The position numbers and the translations under genes are program-made. A model generated the notes under the pieces. That model had not been told where the DNA came from. It made no database searches and saw only the letters and a program-made list of their open reading frames with translations. A DNA stretch of 64,000 nucleotides from NCBI RefSeq assembly GCF_000699445.3, contig NC_067196.1, positions 80,714,364-80,778,363 on the forward strand, written 5' to 3'. Source of the DNA: Schistosoma haematobium (taxonomy: Eukaryota > Platyhelminthes > Trematoda > Strigeidida > Schistosomatidae). Shown piece after piece: positions 50,500 to 63,029 of the stretch; position 1 is the stretch's first letter, and every line of letters starts with the position of its first letter.

Positions 50500-52330
50500 C
50501 AATGTGTCGGTCACATACACACAACCTTGCAAAACGTCTGATAATAGTATTAAACCCTATCCGAAATCAATTTTATAAGTATTCCTTATTTGTCTCATTT
50601 GGATTAATGAAGTACTTAATGGATATGAATATACAAACGAAGAAAATAAGCTCCTTTGATAAGAACACTCTATTTACAAAGTACCTTTTAGGAAAACTAC
50701 TGATATTTTATTTGACTATATCTCATTGAATAACCTTATATTGCCATCTCCTGTTAAAACTCTTAAAGGTTTATTATTATTGAGTACTGACAGTGTAAAA
50801 TTCACTTTTGAGGGTGAGCACTTTCGAAAAATCGATGGCGTAGCTATGGGCAGCCCTTTTGGACCATTGCTGGCTGGTGTGTTTATGGGATATGTTGAAA
50901 ATCTAGCTGAATACTCAATTCAAAAGATGTTTCTGTATAAGCGGTACGTTGACATCATAATCATAGGAGATAAACGTCATGTGAACAGTTTGTTAAAAGA
51001 ACTCAACACAAGTTAAAAACATATTTCTAATACGCGCGAAGAAGAGAAGGATAATCAACTTTCTTTTCTAAACAATACTGATTAGTAGGAGAAATGATGG
51101 TTCCATCAAACGTTCTGTACACAGAAAGCTTACATAGACAGGGTAATATCTTAATTTACGTAGTCACTGCTCAACGCATTACAAACGTGGATTAATAAAG
51201 GGCTTATTCAATAGAATCAACGATATTTATGCTAGCGATACAACTGAAGTAGGAAAGAAGCTGCTGACTGAAAAGTTTGTGGGTCCTTTATTTTGTCGTC
51301 ATTTAGATCGGACGATGTTTGTTGACGGGCTCTCCACTTTAGTGGCTTGAGTTCTGACTCCAAGCTGATCGTATGAATGTTTGTTATAATCTATCTTCGT
51401 ATATAATGATCGACTTAAATCGCATTACTCAATAACGGAATTAAGTAAGTCATATAACGAGAATGGACTTTTTAACACATATTTTTTATGCAAAGCGAAT
51501 GGAATAGAACAAAGCAAAACGACATTCAGTGGAGATGGTGGGCAAGCTAACTCCCCTTTAACCAAACGTTAATCAATATTTATAGCTACACAAGAATAAG
51601 TTACAGACATGTGATGAATATAGGATAAGAAATGTACACACATATATGAGCTCATATAAAAACAGTCAAGATTGATAAGCGAATAATTAACAAGGTCAAA
51701 ATGTGACTCAAGTAGAATCAATTGATTGGTCTGTCCGAAAGCGAGAATAAGATATATAGGCTTAACATAGTAACTGACACTACAAGTTAACGAATGATGG
51801 TTATTCGTTGAAGTTTATAAACCACTGGAAGGGCTGCAATACGATTAGACCTATGATGATTCTGGCACCCAAAAAGCGAGTTCACATTATGTTACAATTT
51901 AGAGGCGGCTCAAATACTCTCATGTTGAAACGAAGACTTAAATTAGCCGTCAACAGGATATTTTATGCAGCTCAACTTGTCATTATCGAAAAGACAAGGT
52001 TTATGTTTCACCAAAAACTCAAACAGCACGTAAGGGATTATGTCACATCTCATTGTGTCTATCAATTTACATGAATGTGCGGGAGGAGCAATCGTAATAT
52101 GCATGTAAGGGTGGCGGAACACATAGCCAGATGGTTGCAAAAACAAATGAATTCCAATGGTTCAAATAAGATCACAGAATAGACAGACATCTTCCTCCAT
52201 TGCGAAACATCTGGTTGAGACTGGTCATAAGGTTGACATGAAGTCAGCATTTGTAGTTTTCTATAAAAGCCTTCAAAGGCCTACACTTAGGTTTATTGAA
52301 GCCTTGATTATACGTAAACTGAAACTTCGT
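50500..52330 (+). mobile_element. Penelope-like element, decayed, with RT and GIY-YIG remnants
   Basis: RT: VKFTFEGEHFRKIDGVAMGS, PFGPLLAGVFMGYVEN and RYVDIIIIGD; the motif YVDD has become YVDI. Then a QLSFLN...RR region, THYKRGLIKGLFNRIND and, after an inserted LTR, NDGYSLKFINHWKG, SNTLMLKRRLKLAVN, TSHCVYQFT, a stop, MCGRSNRN and AEHIARWLQKQ, where GIY-YIG of PLEs should be. Penelope-like elements of schistosomes are known to combine this RT with a GIY-YIG endonuclease. Confidence 0.87.
51278..51784 (+). mobile_element. Solo LTR inserted into the Penelope-like element
   Basis: 507 bp beginning TGTGGG and ending CTACA (TG...CA), flanked by AGTT on both sides (51274-51277 and 51785-51788). 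The PLE reading frame resumes on the right with NDGYSLKF. Related sequence lies at 43153-43630. No internal retrotransposon genes, hence a solo LTR. Confidence 0.78.
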
Positions 52331-53052
52331 TCATGAATTCAAAAGTAATTTGTTCTTGACATTAATCTACCCTGGCAATACTGATTTGTCATCCAGACTG
52401 GTTATCACATTGTTTTTGAGTACTTTATTTTTCTTTGTTACGACTTACCTTTAATTTGTCTAGTTGACCTTTTAGTTTTCATATAAAAATGTCTTAACAA
52501 GTATATATGTGGTCAGATTGTTCGAAGTATATTGCGCAAATATATCACATAGTTCTGATAACCTTCGTCTTCTCATTGTATTATCGAAATTTGGAGAAAG
52601 TAACCCGAATGATTTTTAATAAGTTCAGGAACGACATTGTAGCTTACTAGTCGGTAACAGTGTAAATACTAAGTTTCAATGTTATTCGTGGTTTCGCAAC
52701 GTACGCTATAAAACTGAAAGTGATCTATGATTTTTACTTTATAGTGTAAATAGCATCGCGTCTGCGTGAATGTTGTAAATGCTTTTCTATAAAAGTAGGA
52801 CTAAACTACTTGATTTCTGATTCAGTAGATGATTTAACAACACCAAAAAATAATCCTTTTTTTCGGTGAAAATGATTATTCTTAGTTATCAATTTCATAA
52901 ACATTAAATTAGATGTGATAATCATTGTTAAATGACATTCTCGTTTTTCATTTTCTAAATAAAACGTGAGCATCAGAAAAGGAGAAATGATTGGCAGTCC
53001 AATGCACAAGATCGGACAGGGCATCTGATACCGACTATCCTGAAGAATAATA

Positions 53053-53092
53053 CAACTCCGCCTATAGCCCTTATAGGGTTACTGTCAGTCAC
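53053..53092 (-). repeat. Dispersed repeat, copy 3 (partial)
   Basis: Reverse complement contains CAGTAACCCTATAAGGGCTA and GGCGGAGTT, matching the right half of 8393-8481 and 29772-29860. Confidence 0.65.
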
Positions 53093-53599
53093 AAGTCCAC
53101 AGAAAGCATGATGGTTGGGATTAGAGTCGTCAGTTCCATCCTAAAGAAAACAACCTTGCTACAAAAATTCAAACCAGTTTGAACAAATTAAACTGATCAA
53201 TCTCTGTCCTCCGAGTTGAAGGATCTTTATTCACAAGAATTATGACGCCTCACATTTTCCATAATCACGTTTGAACTATGAATCACTAAATAAATCAAGG
53301 TAGTGTCTATTGACTATTCTTCTAATTAGTATTGAAACGATTCATATTACAATCCAGTACACGTCATCTTTTAACTGTTAACAATAACAGACAATTCTAA
53401 AACCATATAGATGAATGATCATTACATATAACTTTCATGTCAAACAACCGAACTGATAATTCTCGACATCTTGACATTGTTTTTTCAATGTCTCTCCAGA
53501 ATAAATTTGGATTGGAACACTAACAACCTGAACGTATTTTTCTTCTCACTGGGAAATATGATTTCAGTCGATTAAGTAGTAATGACAAACTAAATAGAC

Positions 53600-53745
53600 T
53601 GTCGTAAGCAGAGACGTACATTGGCTAGCGATGAAATCCCGTATGAGAGTCACGTTCTACGTGGGACTCTCTTACTGGATGTACCTGCATCTCAGAGTTG
53701 ACGTTCACTCCGAAACTTCAGTTGGAGGATTGAAACAACTAAAAC
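53600..53745 (-). mobile_element. Decayed Sm-alpha-like SINE, minus strand
   Basis: Minus strand reads GTCAACTCTGAGATGCAGGT, ACATCCAG, then TAAGAGAGTCCCACGTAGAA in place of the ribozyme core, and ATTTCATCGCTAGCCA at the tail. The tRNA head is lost and the ribozyme destroyed. Confidence 0.75.
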
Positions 53746-53936
53746 AAGATGAAACAAACTGTTGTTTACCAAATATTATGGAATAACACAGTAGTTCACG
53801 TATTTCGAAAATCAGAATATGAAGAGTACTTTAGATTATTTGTAGACGGGATATTTATTATCGACGTAATTGAATGTTCGTTCTTCAGTCATTATGTTGT
53901 ATGATACAATAACGTACTATATATATATATATCCCG

Positions 53937-54455
53937 GCCGTTGTTACTACCTTGACGTGGTGGTTAAGCCTGCCTATCGTGACGAACCAATCAAGCTATA
54001 CTGGCCGGAACAATTGTTCCTCAAGGTCCTACTATGCCAGAAAGGTTAGTTGAAGAGCGGTAAGACCAAAAGCAGCAAACCTAAGGTCCGAAGGCGAAGT
54101 TATACTGCTGACTGTACAGAGGTGTGACAACAGTAAGGTGTTCCCTTCAGACAACCGGCATGACAGCGATGTTACCTTCCCACAATGAGGGGTGGGGTTA
54201 GAGAAGGTCGACCCTAAAAACACATACCTCGCCTTATCCCACGGATATCCGTTTCCGGCGGTAAGGTCTCAACAAATACGGAGATAACACGAAAATTACC
54301 CACGAAAAGTTTGGTAGATGCAGACCATCTGGTTGGGGTCCACGTGACTATCGTAACCAATGGTTGGAGACTTGGTGACATGGCTCAGAATCGATCACAG
54401 TGGCGTCGGTGTATACACTTTCTGTCTTCCTTTAAACTAAGAGATCAAAATCGCT
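53937..54455 (+). mobile_element. LINE deletion derivative: 5' region fused to ORF 3' end
   Basis: GC-richer block starting CCCGGCCGTTGTTACTACC, resembling a LINE 5' UTR and start region, joined near 54300 to the C-terminal signature: GRCRPSGWGPRD-like (GTAGATGCAGACCATCTGG), then DMAQNRSQWRRCIHFLSS, as in the LINE ending at 38321. Almost the whole ORF is missing. AT-rich tracts lie at both ends. Confidence 0.68.
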
Positions 54456-54851
54456 TCATATATATATATGCCATCGCTTGTCTTCAATTACCCAGCACTA
54501 ATTCTCTTTAATGAGAATATTTCACTCTAAACCATTGAAGATGTAACACTATACAATGCTTAAAACTTATCAAATATCTTATTGTGATAAACATCTATAT
54601 TCTCAATTCATTGTTACATAAATATGTTACTTATAATTCAAGCATTTCAGAAATACTCTTTGTTGTTTGTTGAATTTGATGAAACAAGAACTACTGATCA
54701 TGACTAGATTCGTAACACTCATAATCTATTTTAGTTTAGTTTATTATTATTTTCGTTTTACAAGCCTAAAAACAAACAAGAAAACAATAAATCAATTTGA
54801 AATAAGTTTACTCTGCCAAAATAACGGAAGAAAGTAAATTGGTATAATGTT

Positions 54852-54873
54852 CGTGTGTGTGTGTGTGTATGTG
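54852..54873. repeat. (GT)n microsatellite
   Basis: Short GT run with one TA interruption. Confidence 0.8.
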
Positions 54874-55664
54874 TTGTTCACTGTAAACATCCTTAAGGAA
54901 TGATTATTGTAAATTTCATTAATTGAAAAATAATCAAATACGTTTTGTCATTCATATATTTACAAGAAGTGATTTCATCAACAACAACAATAAAAAAATG
55001 AATATTTGTTTCCAAGCTTTTGTTTATAGTCGATTATTGTTCAAGCTTACAGGAAACAATTTAAATATTCAAAAGTTATGGGGGGGGGAATATTTTGTGT
55101 TTTATTTTTGTTTTATAAATTTCCGTTTGATCCATAGATCCGTTTGTTTTTTTTAGATAAACTAGATAAAATGAAAATAAGAAATGATGTTATGAATTGA
55201 AGAATTTCCGTATGTTTTTCTTGATAGATAAATAATACAATATAAGAAGAAAAAAATAGAAGAATTGATCAATTATTCGTTAACTGTGAAGAATTTTGTA
55301 TAGATCTTAATGCCATTTATCATCATAAATCATCATGGGCAACATTAATGTTTACTACATGTTGAAGTGAACTTTTAGTTGAACAACAAGACTTAAATTA
55401 GTTTATTTTGCTATTTTTTTTTGTGAATGATCATCTTTATAGGTGATTACACTTTGTACAGTGGTAATAAATGATTGATTATTATTAACCTGGTACTCAG
55501 GTGTTCTACTGTGGTGTAAAGCAGAGTAGTTTGAAAATATCAAGTAAATTAAGTTTAATATGTAGTGATTAGAGTTCTTCTGAAGTACATCAATAAACAT
55601 TGAGAATAATCTTTCGAATTATCCTGCATTGATTTGTAGATTTTTCAGTAAGATATAACACTGA

Positions 55665-55773
<109 letters not shown>

Positions 55774-56439
55774 ATTTTTAATCACTAGGTGTTTAAAAAT
55801 ATATTATTTCTATTATTACATAATATGGACTCTCTATTAAGTGAAAAATAAGTTTGTGATGTAACTTTTTCAATAATATTAAATATACTACTGCATTACC
55901 ACATACATGATTACAGTGAAGGAAAATATATAACTCACTATGATAGTACTTCTTAGTAACAGAATTCACTATAGATTTATTCATTTTATGAAAAGGGATA
56001 AGTATATATTATTTAAAGTTAATTGCAAATTAGGATGCATCTGAACCAAGGAGATATAAGAGAATGAATTCACTTTCGAATAACGGTGGTTCAATAGTTT
56101 TAGCAGATCAACATGTTATCACAGATAATTGACACTTAAATGTAACTAGAATATTTTTTTCTGGTTAGCGTTTTTTTAGCGTGTATATATATTTAGTTTC
56201 TAATAGTTTTATTTCAATTATCCATGGCTCATTTCTAAGCGTTTAACCTATGAAATACTCAGTAGGAAATTCATTGATGTATTTTACAAACACTTATTAC
56301 CACTTAATTATAAGTTGTATTCGTTTTTTAAATAAATAATACAGACAACATCTTCCAACTATCATACAAATACCATGGATGTAGTGATCATAAGTAAAAG
56401 TATTTCCATCATTTATATGACCATCAATGTTAGATTACC

Positions 56440-57545
<1,106 letters not shown>

Positions 57546-57783
57546 CGAGTTCTAACCAATTAATTGTTCGACGATGATCCACTTCCATTACAGTAGCTAA
57601 ATATTCTTTACTCGATACAAATATTATTAAACAATTTGGACTGAGAAAAGTTTGAGAATACAAATTAATATGCGAAACGGTTGGTCATTACGTAGGTATC
57701 GTTAATAAGTTTTGACTTGATAATTTCGAATAAATTGAGGATTGGATAGAATGTTATAAATAAATTAATATATTTGTAATATT

Positions 57784-57990
57784 CCAATGGGTAGAAAAAT
57801 TAGATTATTTGACATTCCGTGACTCAGTGTAAGCCACTTCTTCAGAGAATATATAACCAAATCAGAATATCCTTGCTGTTCCGTTGTATTATTTAAACTT
57901 GGATTAATCCTGATTTGGTTATTTATTCTCTGAAGAAGTGGCTTACAGTGAGTCATGAAACGTCAGAAAATCTAATTTCTCCTACTCATT
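57784..57990. repeat. Foldback inverted repeat, 80-bp arms
   Basis: 57784-57866 is the imperfect reverse complement of 57909-57990 (GTAAGCCACTTCTTCAGAGA and AACCAAATCAG identical in both arms), with a spacer of about 40 bp. Single-strand copies of the same arm occur near 40326-40370. Confidence 0.88.
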
Positions 57991-58219
57991 AGGTTGATGA
58001 TTACGTTTATCTTGTCAACAGTTCTTAGTAAATTGAACTTTAAAAACTATTATTTTAAACATAATACTGTTAAATTATACCCCATTACTTTTTAATAATA
58101 ATAAAATGCGATAAGTAGACGAAATATAAAATTTAATAAATTAGCTAGTCAGTATAGTAAGAATAAATGAATATAATTTTATGAACCTATTAAATTAGAT
58201 AAAACTGTGAACATATCAA

Positions 58220-58692
58220 TCACTGAAAAAGTTCACACTGACAAGGAAGTCCTACTTACTGCCTTCTCTCTTGGCAGAGGTTTTGTTCACGAAATTAAGA
58301 GAACAAAAAGCAAATGTCTGACGCTTTAACCAAGTTGATGGACACGGAGGGCCCACATAGGAGAGTTGGAATACTTTGATTCCAAACCAGTGATGCACAT
58401 GGGCTCCAGGATCCTGAAGGAAAAAATGGTGTATGAACTTATTGTTGGTCTTCGGCTACCATGGAACTGGATCTTCTAACGTTGCTCCACTACCTTGTGG
58501 ATTAGACCTCTAGATCAAAGGCTCGGAGAGTGGCTCCCTAAGAAAACTACCTGCTTCGGTTTGGGCACCCGGCTAGTATAACATCCCTCATACAAATAAC
58601 TCATAACTGCTATTGGCCTAATTATTATTGTATGGCGCATATGTATTTGGTGCCTCCTTGCACTAATGCTTATGTGTCCAAATAAATAAATA
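58220..58692 (+). mobile_element. LINE-tailed non-autonomous element, copy 2 (longest)
   Basis: About 470 bp. The head (GTCCTACTTACTGCC ... ACAAAAAGCAAATGTC) matches the reverse complement of 35600-35720. The body matches 20070-20385, and the 3' end GGTGCCTCC ... CAAATAAATAAAT matches the LINE 3' end at 2630-2680. Confidence 0.78.
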
Positions 58693-58984
58693 TACCTTGA
58701 CGACAGATGACAGTTTAGTTGTCGAGATTGTATGTGAATATGATTAAATCACCTGTTAAATTTCACATCGGATCTAAATGATTCATATTTTTTAAAATGT
58801 AATTTATTCTATGAAAAATATTCGATAAACAGATAATCTGATTTCGACATTTTAGGCGATTTATATCGAGATAACAGTTTGCCTTTTGCGAACTGCGTTT
58901 ACTTTAGATAATGTCAGTTAAAACGAGTGAACTCTTAAAATATTGATTTCAAAACAAGGTAGGTCAGAAAAGCAGTACCATTTT

Positions 58985-59298
58985 GAGATGGTGGAGAAGA
59001 TTTGTAGTGCAGATGGATGATTTTGATGAAGTTTTGTTCTCTGAGCTGGATGGTTTAGTCGTGGAGCTTTCATCGTTCCTCTCAACGACATGATCAGCAC
59101 CAACTTCAGGCAGAAGTGAAGTGTCAGGATTTCTCCACATGTGGTTCACAACTTGTCCTGTACACCTCACTTCTACCTAAAGTTGGTGCTGATGATATCG
59201 TTCAGAGGAACGATGAAAGCTCCACGACTAAAACATCCAGCTCAGAGAACAAAACTTCATCAAAATCATCCACTTGAGCTACAAATCTCCACCATCTC
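58985..59298. repeat. Foldback inverted repeat, 130-bp arms
   Basis: 58985-59118 is the reverse complement of 59168-59298 with few mismatches (AGAGGAACGATGAAAGCTCC, ACATCCAGCTCAGAGAAC-like blocks), around a 49-bp spacer. A single copy of the arm lies between two AT tracts at 31694-31785. Confidence 0.9.
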
Positions 59299-59644
59299 AT
59301 TATAAATATTTAAAAATTATAGTAATAGTGTCGGTTAATTATATATTGTTTTAACTTAGTATATACTTTCTTATTTGTTTTTAATAAGATTTAGAATTTT
59401 ATCATGGAACAAATGTTGATTCAAGATTAGTTTTGCCTAGTAAAACACTGTTTGATAAATAAATACTGTCCTCAAATTGACCAATATTCTTTAGTTCAAA
59501 TAAAATTGGTTATATTTATAGAACTTAACAGGTTAATACAAGTTAATGTAAACTAAAACTATTAAGTTGATTCTAAGATGTTATATTACAATTAACTGTT
59601 AATGAATAGATTTCTTATGAAATAAGTTTTTAATTTTAATAGTT

Positions 59645-59735
59645 GAGATCATGAGTTAGTCGAAGCTAGACTACCATCGAAAACCTGGAAGCAATAGACG
59701 GTCATTTCGTCCTACTGTGAGACTATCACGTTTTT
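59645..59735 (-). mobile_element. tRNA-headed SINE, second family, truncated copy
   Basis: Minus strand reads GTCTCACAGTAGGACGAAAT, GACCGTC, GCTTCCAGG and GGTAGTCTAGCTTCGACT, the 3' half of the family at 61495-61690. The head and the first half of the ribozyme are missing. Confidence 0.65.
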
Positions 59736-59959
59736 GGTTTGTAAGCAGCTGACGAAATAATATGAATTCATACTATTCTGCACCAATATTTGTTCTTGCT
59801 TTATTTAAATTCATAAAGGGAACCAATTGCATGAAAATTACTATAATATCCTCAAAAAACCTCTTCTGATATTAAGTTTTTAGTTTTGGTTAGGCCCTTT
59901 TATTAACTTCTTTAACAGATAATGTTATTTGGATAGTAACAATTCGTCTATTTCTTTGT

Positions 59960-60340
59960 ACTGTTATGATCACCAGATCGTATGACGGTCTCTAGTTGAA
60001 ATGTTGATTGCTTAAATATCGCTCAATAGGTCATTCTCATCCCCCTGTATATATACACACGAATCCTATTATTAGCCTTTGCTTTACCTTGCTGTGTCTT
60101 TATTCGATTTTACTATAAATTTGCCTCTGTATTTTCTCGCACACATATATTGGTCTCTCTGCTTTAAATTCTCTTGATGTGCTTATAGCTTTGTGATCTG
60201 TGCTGTCCGCTAGTAAACTGTAGTCACCGCATCTCATTGCCTTCTGATTTGAAACACCGTTGAGATTTATAGTATAACGGTTATCAAGGTGATTGATTAG
60301 TAAAGCAAAGCCACTAAAGTGGTATTTATAAATGTTTAAC
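59960..60340 (+). repeat. Possible solo LTR (tentative)
   Basis: Begins near TGTTATGATCACC and contains a TATA-like GTATATATACACACGAATCC followed by T-rich promoter-downstream sequence, a composition seen in LTRs. No second copy or target duplication was found in the window, so this is only a suggestion. Confidence 0.25.
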
Positions 60341-60717
60341 ATAAGTTATGTAAATAATGCACAACCATTTCAGTTAACTAGCTGTATCTCAGTTATTCAT
60401 TTCAAAATGATCACAGTTTTATTATTTTATTATGCTGTATAACAATATTGTACAAACAACAATAGTAAAACTTAGGTTAATTTTGTTTAATTAATGATAT
60501 TTAATTGAGATTTTTGTTAAACGTTCGTATTGGTAAGCTGAGTGGCTGTAAAGACTAGTGTGAAGCCAAAACGTATAGAGTGAATAGAATACAGATGGAA
60601 ACGTAATATCATCTGTACTATTATTCCAGTAGTCATTCTGTGCAATAAATTGTCCAGTGTTGTAGGTGTGAACAGTGAAATTCACAATAACTAAACATTT
60701 TTTAAATGTCTAATGCA

Positions 60718-60826
60718 CATCCACGATCCCGCCACGCGAGATTCGAACCGCGCACCTATCAGTCTCGCTCACGAGCGCTTAACCATTAGACCATTGAGCC
60801 GGCCGGCATCCAACGGTGTTATTGTC
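60718..60826 (-). mobile_element. tRNA-like SINE head
   Basis: Minus strand: CACCGTTGGATGCCGG (same 5' start as the element at 61495), A-box region CTCAATGGTCTAATGGTTAA, B box GCGGTTCGAATCTCGC, then GGATCGTGGATG and divergence. Pol III boxes are intact but no ribozyme follows. It could be mistaken for a tRNA; no clean acceptor stem or CCA region is evident. Confidence 0.65.
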
Positions 60827-61494
60827 TAACTTCAACTAATCCACAAAATTTAGCGACACATCCACCATTGTCTTCAGTGAGCTGATATCTCACAACAGAC
60901 TCTGTTGAACTCCACTGGTCACGGGTTCTCACTAGAACTAGCCCTGGTTCCAAAAGACCGTTGGGTCTTTTTCCTCAGTATCATTTAAAATGAAATTCAC
61001 AACTTGCTTATTTCTGATATTAACCATAAAGTAATAAATTTTCAGTTTCAATCCCACTGCATTAATCACATGAGGTCACGCTTTCTGAAATAAAACAAAT
61101 GTACCGAAAAATGTCTAATCAAAATAATAATAATCAGAATAAAATTAATTTATTAATCAACAGATTTAAGTTTATTCCCCAAAGATCTAAGAATCGAATT
61201 ATTCCCCAAACAGATTTATTACAAAGTAAGGTTACATTGAGCTTAAAAGTGCAGAAATAAATTTATAAAAAAAATGACATTCTTTTACTTACTAATAATC
61301 AATAATAATTTAGATGTTATTCCATGTACCTAAATAAATGGTTGCTCTGGTTGTCAGAAGGGAAATGATTTTCAACAACAAAAAGCTGTTTAATCGAATA
61401 GTTTCATAATATCAGTATAGAGGTTGTGGAGATTGTTAAGTTTTTGATTGACATCATGAACCGATTGATGTTAGACCACCACGGTTAGACATTG

Positions 61495-61690
61495 ACACCG
61501 CTGGATGCCGGCTCAGTGGTCCAGTAGGTTAAGAGTTCGCGCGCGAGACATAAAGTCCTGGGTTCGAGTCCCGCGAACGGGATCGTGGATGCGCACTGCT
61601 GAGAAGTCCCACAATAGGACGAAACGGCCGTCCAATGCTTCCAGGTCTTCAATGGTGGTCTAACATCAATCGGTTCATGATCTCAATCAA
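61495..61690 (+). mobile_element. tRNA-headed SINE, second family, full copy
   Basis: Head GATGCCGGCTCAGTGGTCCA with A-box sequence, perfect B box GGTTCGAGTCCC (61561-61572), a hammerhead-like domain and a 3' body ending CATCGGTTCATGATC-like sequence. Next to it lies the dispersed repeat at 61692-61790. Confidence 0.83.
61585..61645 (+). ncRNA. Hammerhead-like motif of the second SINE family
   Basis: CTGAGAA (61599-61605) departs from CUGANGA at one position. Stem II GTCC/GGAC (61606-61609, 61617-61620), GAAA (61621-61624), palindromic stem III ACGGCCGT, cleavage triplet GTC ending at 61632, and stem I GCACTG against CAATGC with one mismatch. The core change would be expected to reduce or abolish cleavage of this copy. 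Confidence 0.68.
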
Positions 61691-61691
61691 A

Positions 61692-61790
61692 AAGTTTCAT
61701 AATATTTGAGCGCTGAGTTAATTTGAGACATTAAAGAGGTAGAATGTATTTGTAAAATTTCAACCAATGAATTTGAAGTAAATCTAAGGC
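61692..61790. repeat. Dispersed repeat next to the second-family SINE
   Basis: Partner of 4515-4614. In both places it adjoins a hammerhead-type SINE, once upstream and once downstream. Confidence 0.78.
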
Positions 61791-62939
61791 CAGTTATATA
61801 TATAACATATATAGGGAAATAATTTCACCATTCCTAATCATAAAGTACGGATTTTATAAGGTGACAATTAGGGAATGAGGAAAACAGTACGTGTGTATAT
61901 TTTAATTACGCAATTAATAGTAACATGAAAACTACAATATTTAACTTTATCAATACGAAATCGCGAATATAGTATAAAATATGAATTTAATAATTCCTAA
62001 TACAGTCTAATCGAAGGGACACAATATTTAGTTACTTCTTTGTTATCAAGGACTTATTTAGATGTGAAACTAACATCGACAGCGTCGTGTATGGTTTAGA
62101 TTAAATCGATAAATCTTTAGTCAAATCTTAGCCAGGCATAAAACAGCTCTTGTAAATGGGTGGTTTACAGAGGAAATGCACTTGGGTAGGTTTTAAAAAG
62201 TCCAAACATTGTTGTTAGTTATATTTTGAGATTTAGGGTTTAGATTAGGAGGTTAGTGTTAGGGTTTCCATCAAGAGACTGATATTAGCCATAATGTAAA
62301 CTGCTCTGCAGCCATATGGATAAAGGATTTTCAGGTCTAAAAAAAGCTCACGACATGATATCTGATTAATTTGTTCATAAAATATAATCTCTGTAGTTTA
62401 AGATTTATTTTACGACTCAGTATTGGAGGTTAAAATTTAGCGATGGTGTCGATTTATCTGTTATTCATAATCTGAAGTGACAGAAACAGGCATTTGGTAC
62501 GGTTAACAGCATCAGGTTTACACTATGGATGCAAAAATCATTTTTTTACCATTAAAGACATTCTGAGCACTGCTCATTACGTGTGCCACTCGCATTTTGC
62601 GTAAAGGCCTGGAAGTCGCCTTGATTCTGATTGACTCTTCTCTATAACACACTTTTACCCGAAAGGCTGCGAATAGAAGATTGGGATTTAAAAAGGTATG
62701 TATCAATAAAGGAACTAATGTTCTCTACAACCTCGAATTTTTCGATGTATTAAATCCGGCAATTTCGGTCATTTAAACAAATCTATTCGGTAGGTGTTGC
62801 ACATTAGAGCGTAATTGTCAGTACAGATTTTACTCTAGGCATCTAGAGTTATCTGAAACAGTTTGTAACGAACATGTTAGTCTACAGCAGCCCTATATGC
62901 TGGATAAAAAGCAAAAATCTTAAACTGTAGGACTTGTAC

Positions 62940-63029
62940 AAATTGTTTCAGCAACAGCTCACTATGGGAAAGAAATTAGGGAAAGACGATGGAAGTGGAT
63001 ACGACATACATTGAGGAAATCATCAAAAT
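62940..63029 (+). mobile_element. Tiny LINE fragment (second family)
   Basis: [20 protein letters not shown] in frame, the C-terminal signature of the family at 49.6 and 56.4 kb. It abuts another LINE in opposite orientation at 63030. Confidence 0.75.

Noticed and set aside
52806..53024. 72-codon minus-strand frame
   Set aside because: No recognisable product; typical length for chance frames here.
54032..54223. 63-codon minus-strand frame in the GC-richer block
   Set aside because: It lies antisense within the LINE derivative at 53937-54455.
60721..60805. Possible genuine tRNA gene
   Set aside because: The A and B boxes are good, but the same 5' start (GTTGGATGCCGG) begins the SINE at 61495 and no proper acceptor stem was found; it is a SINE head.
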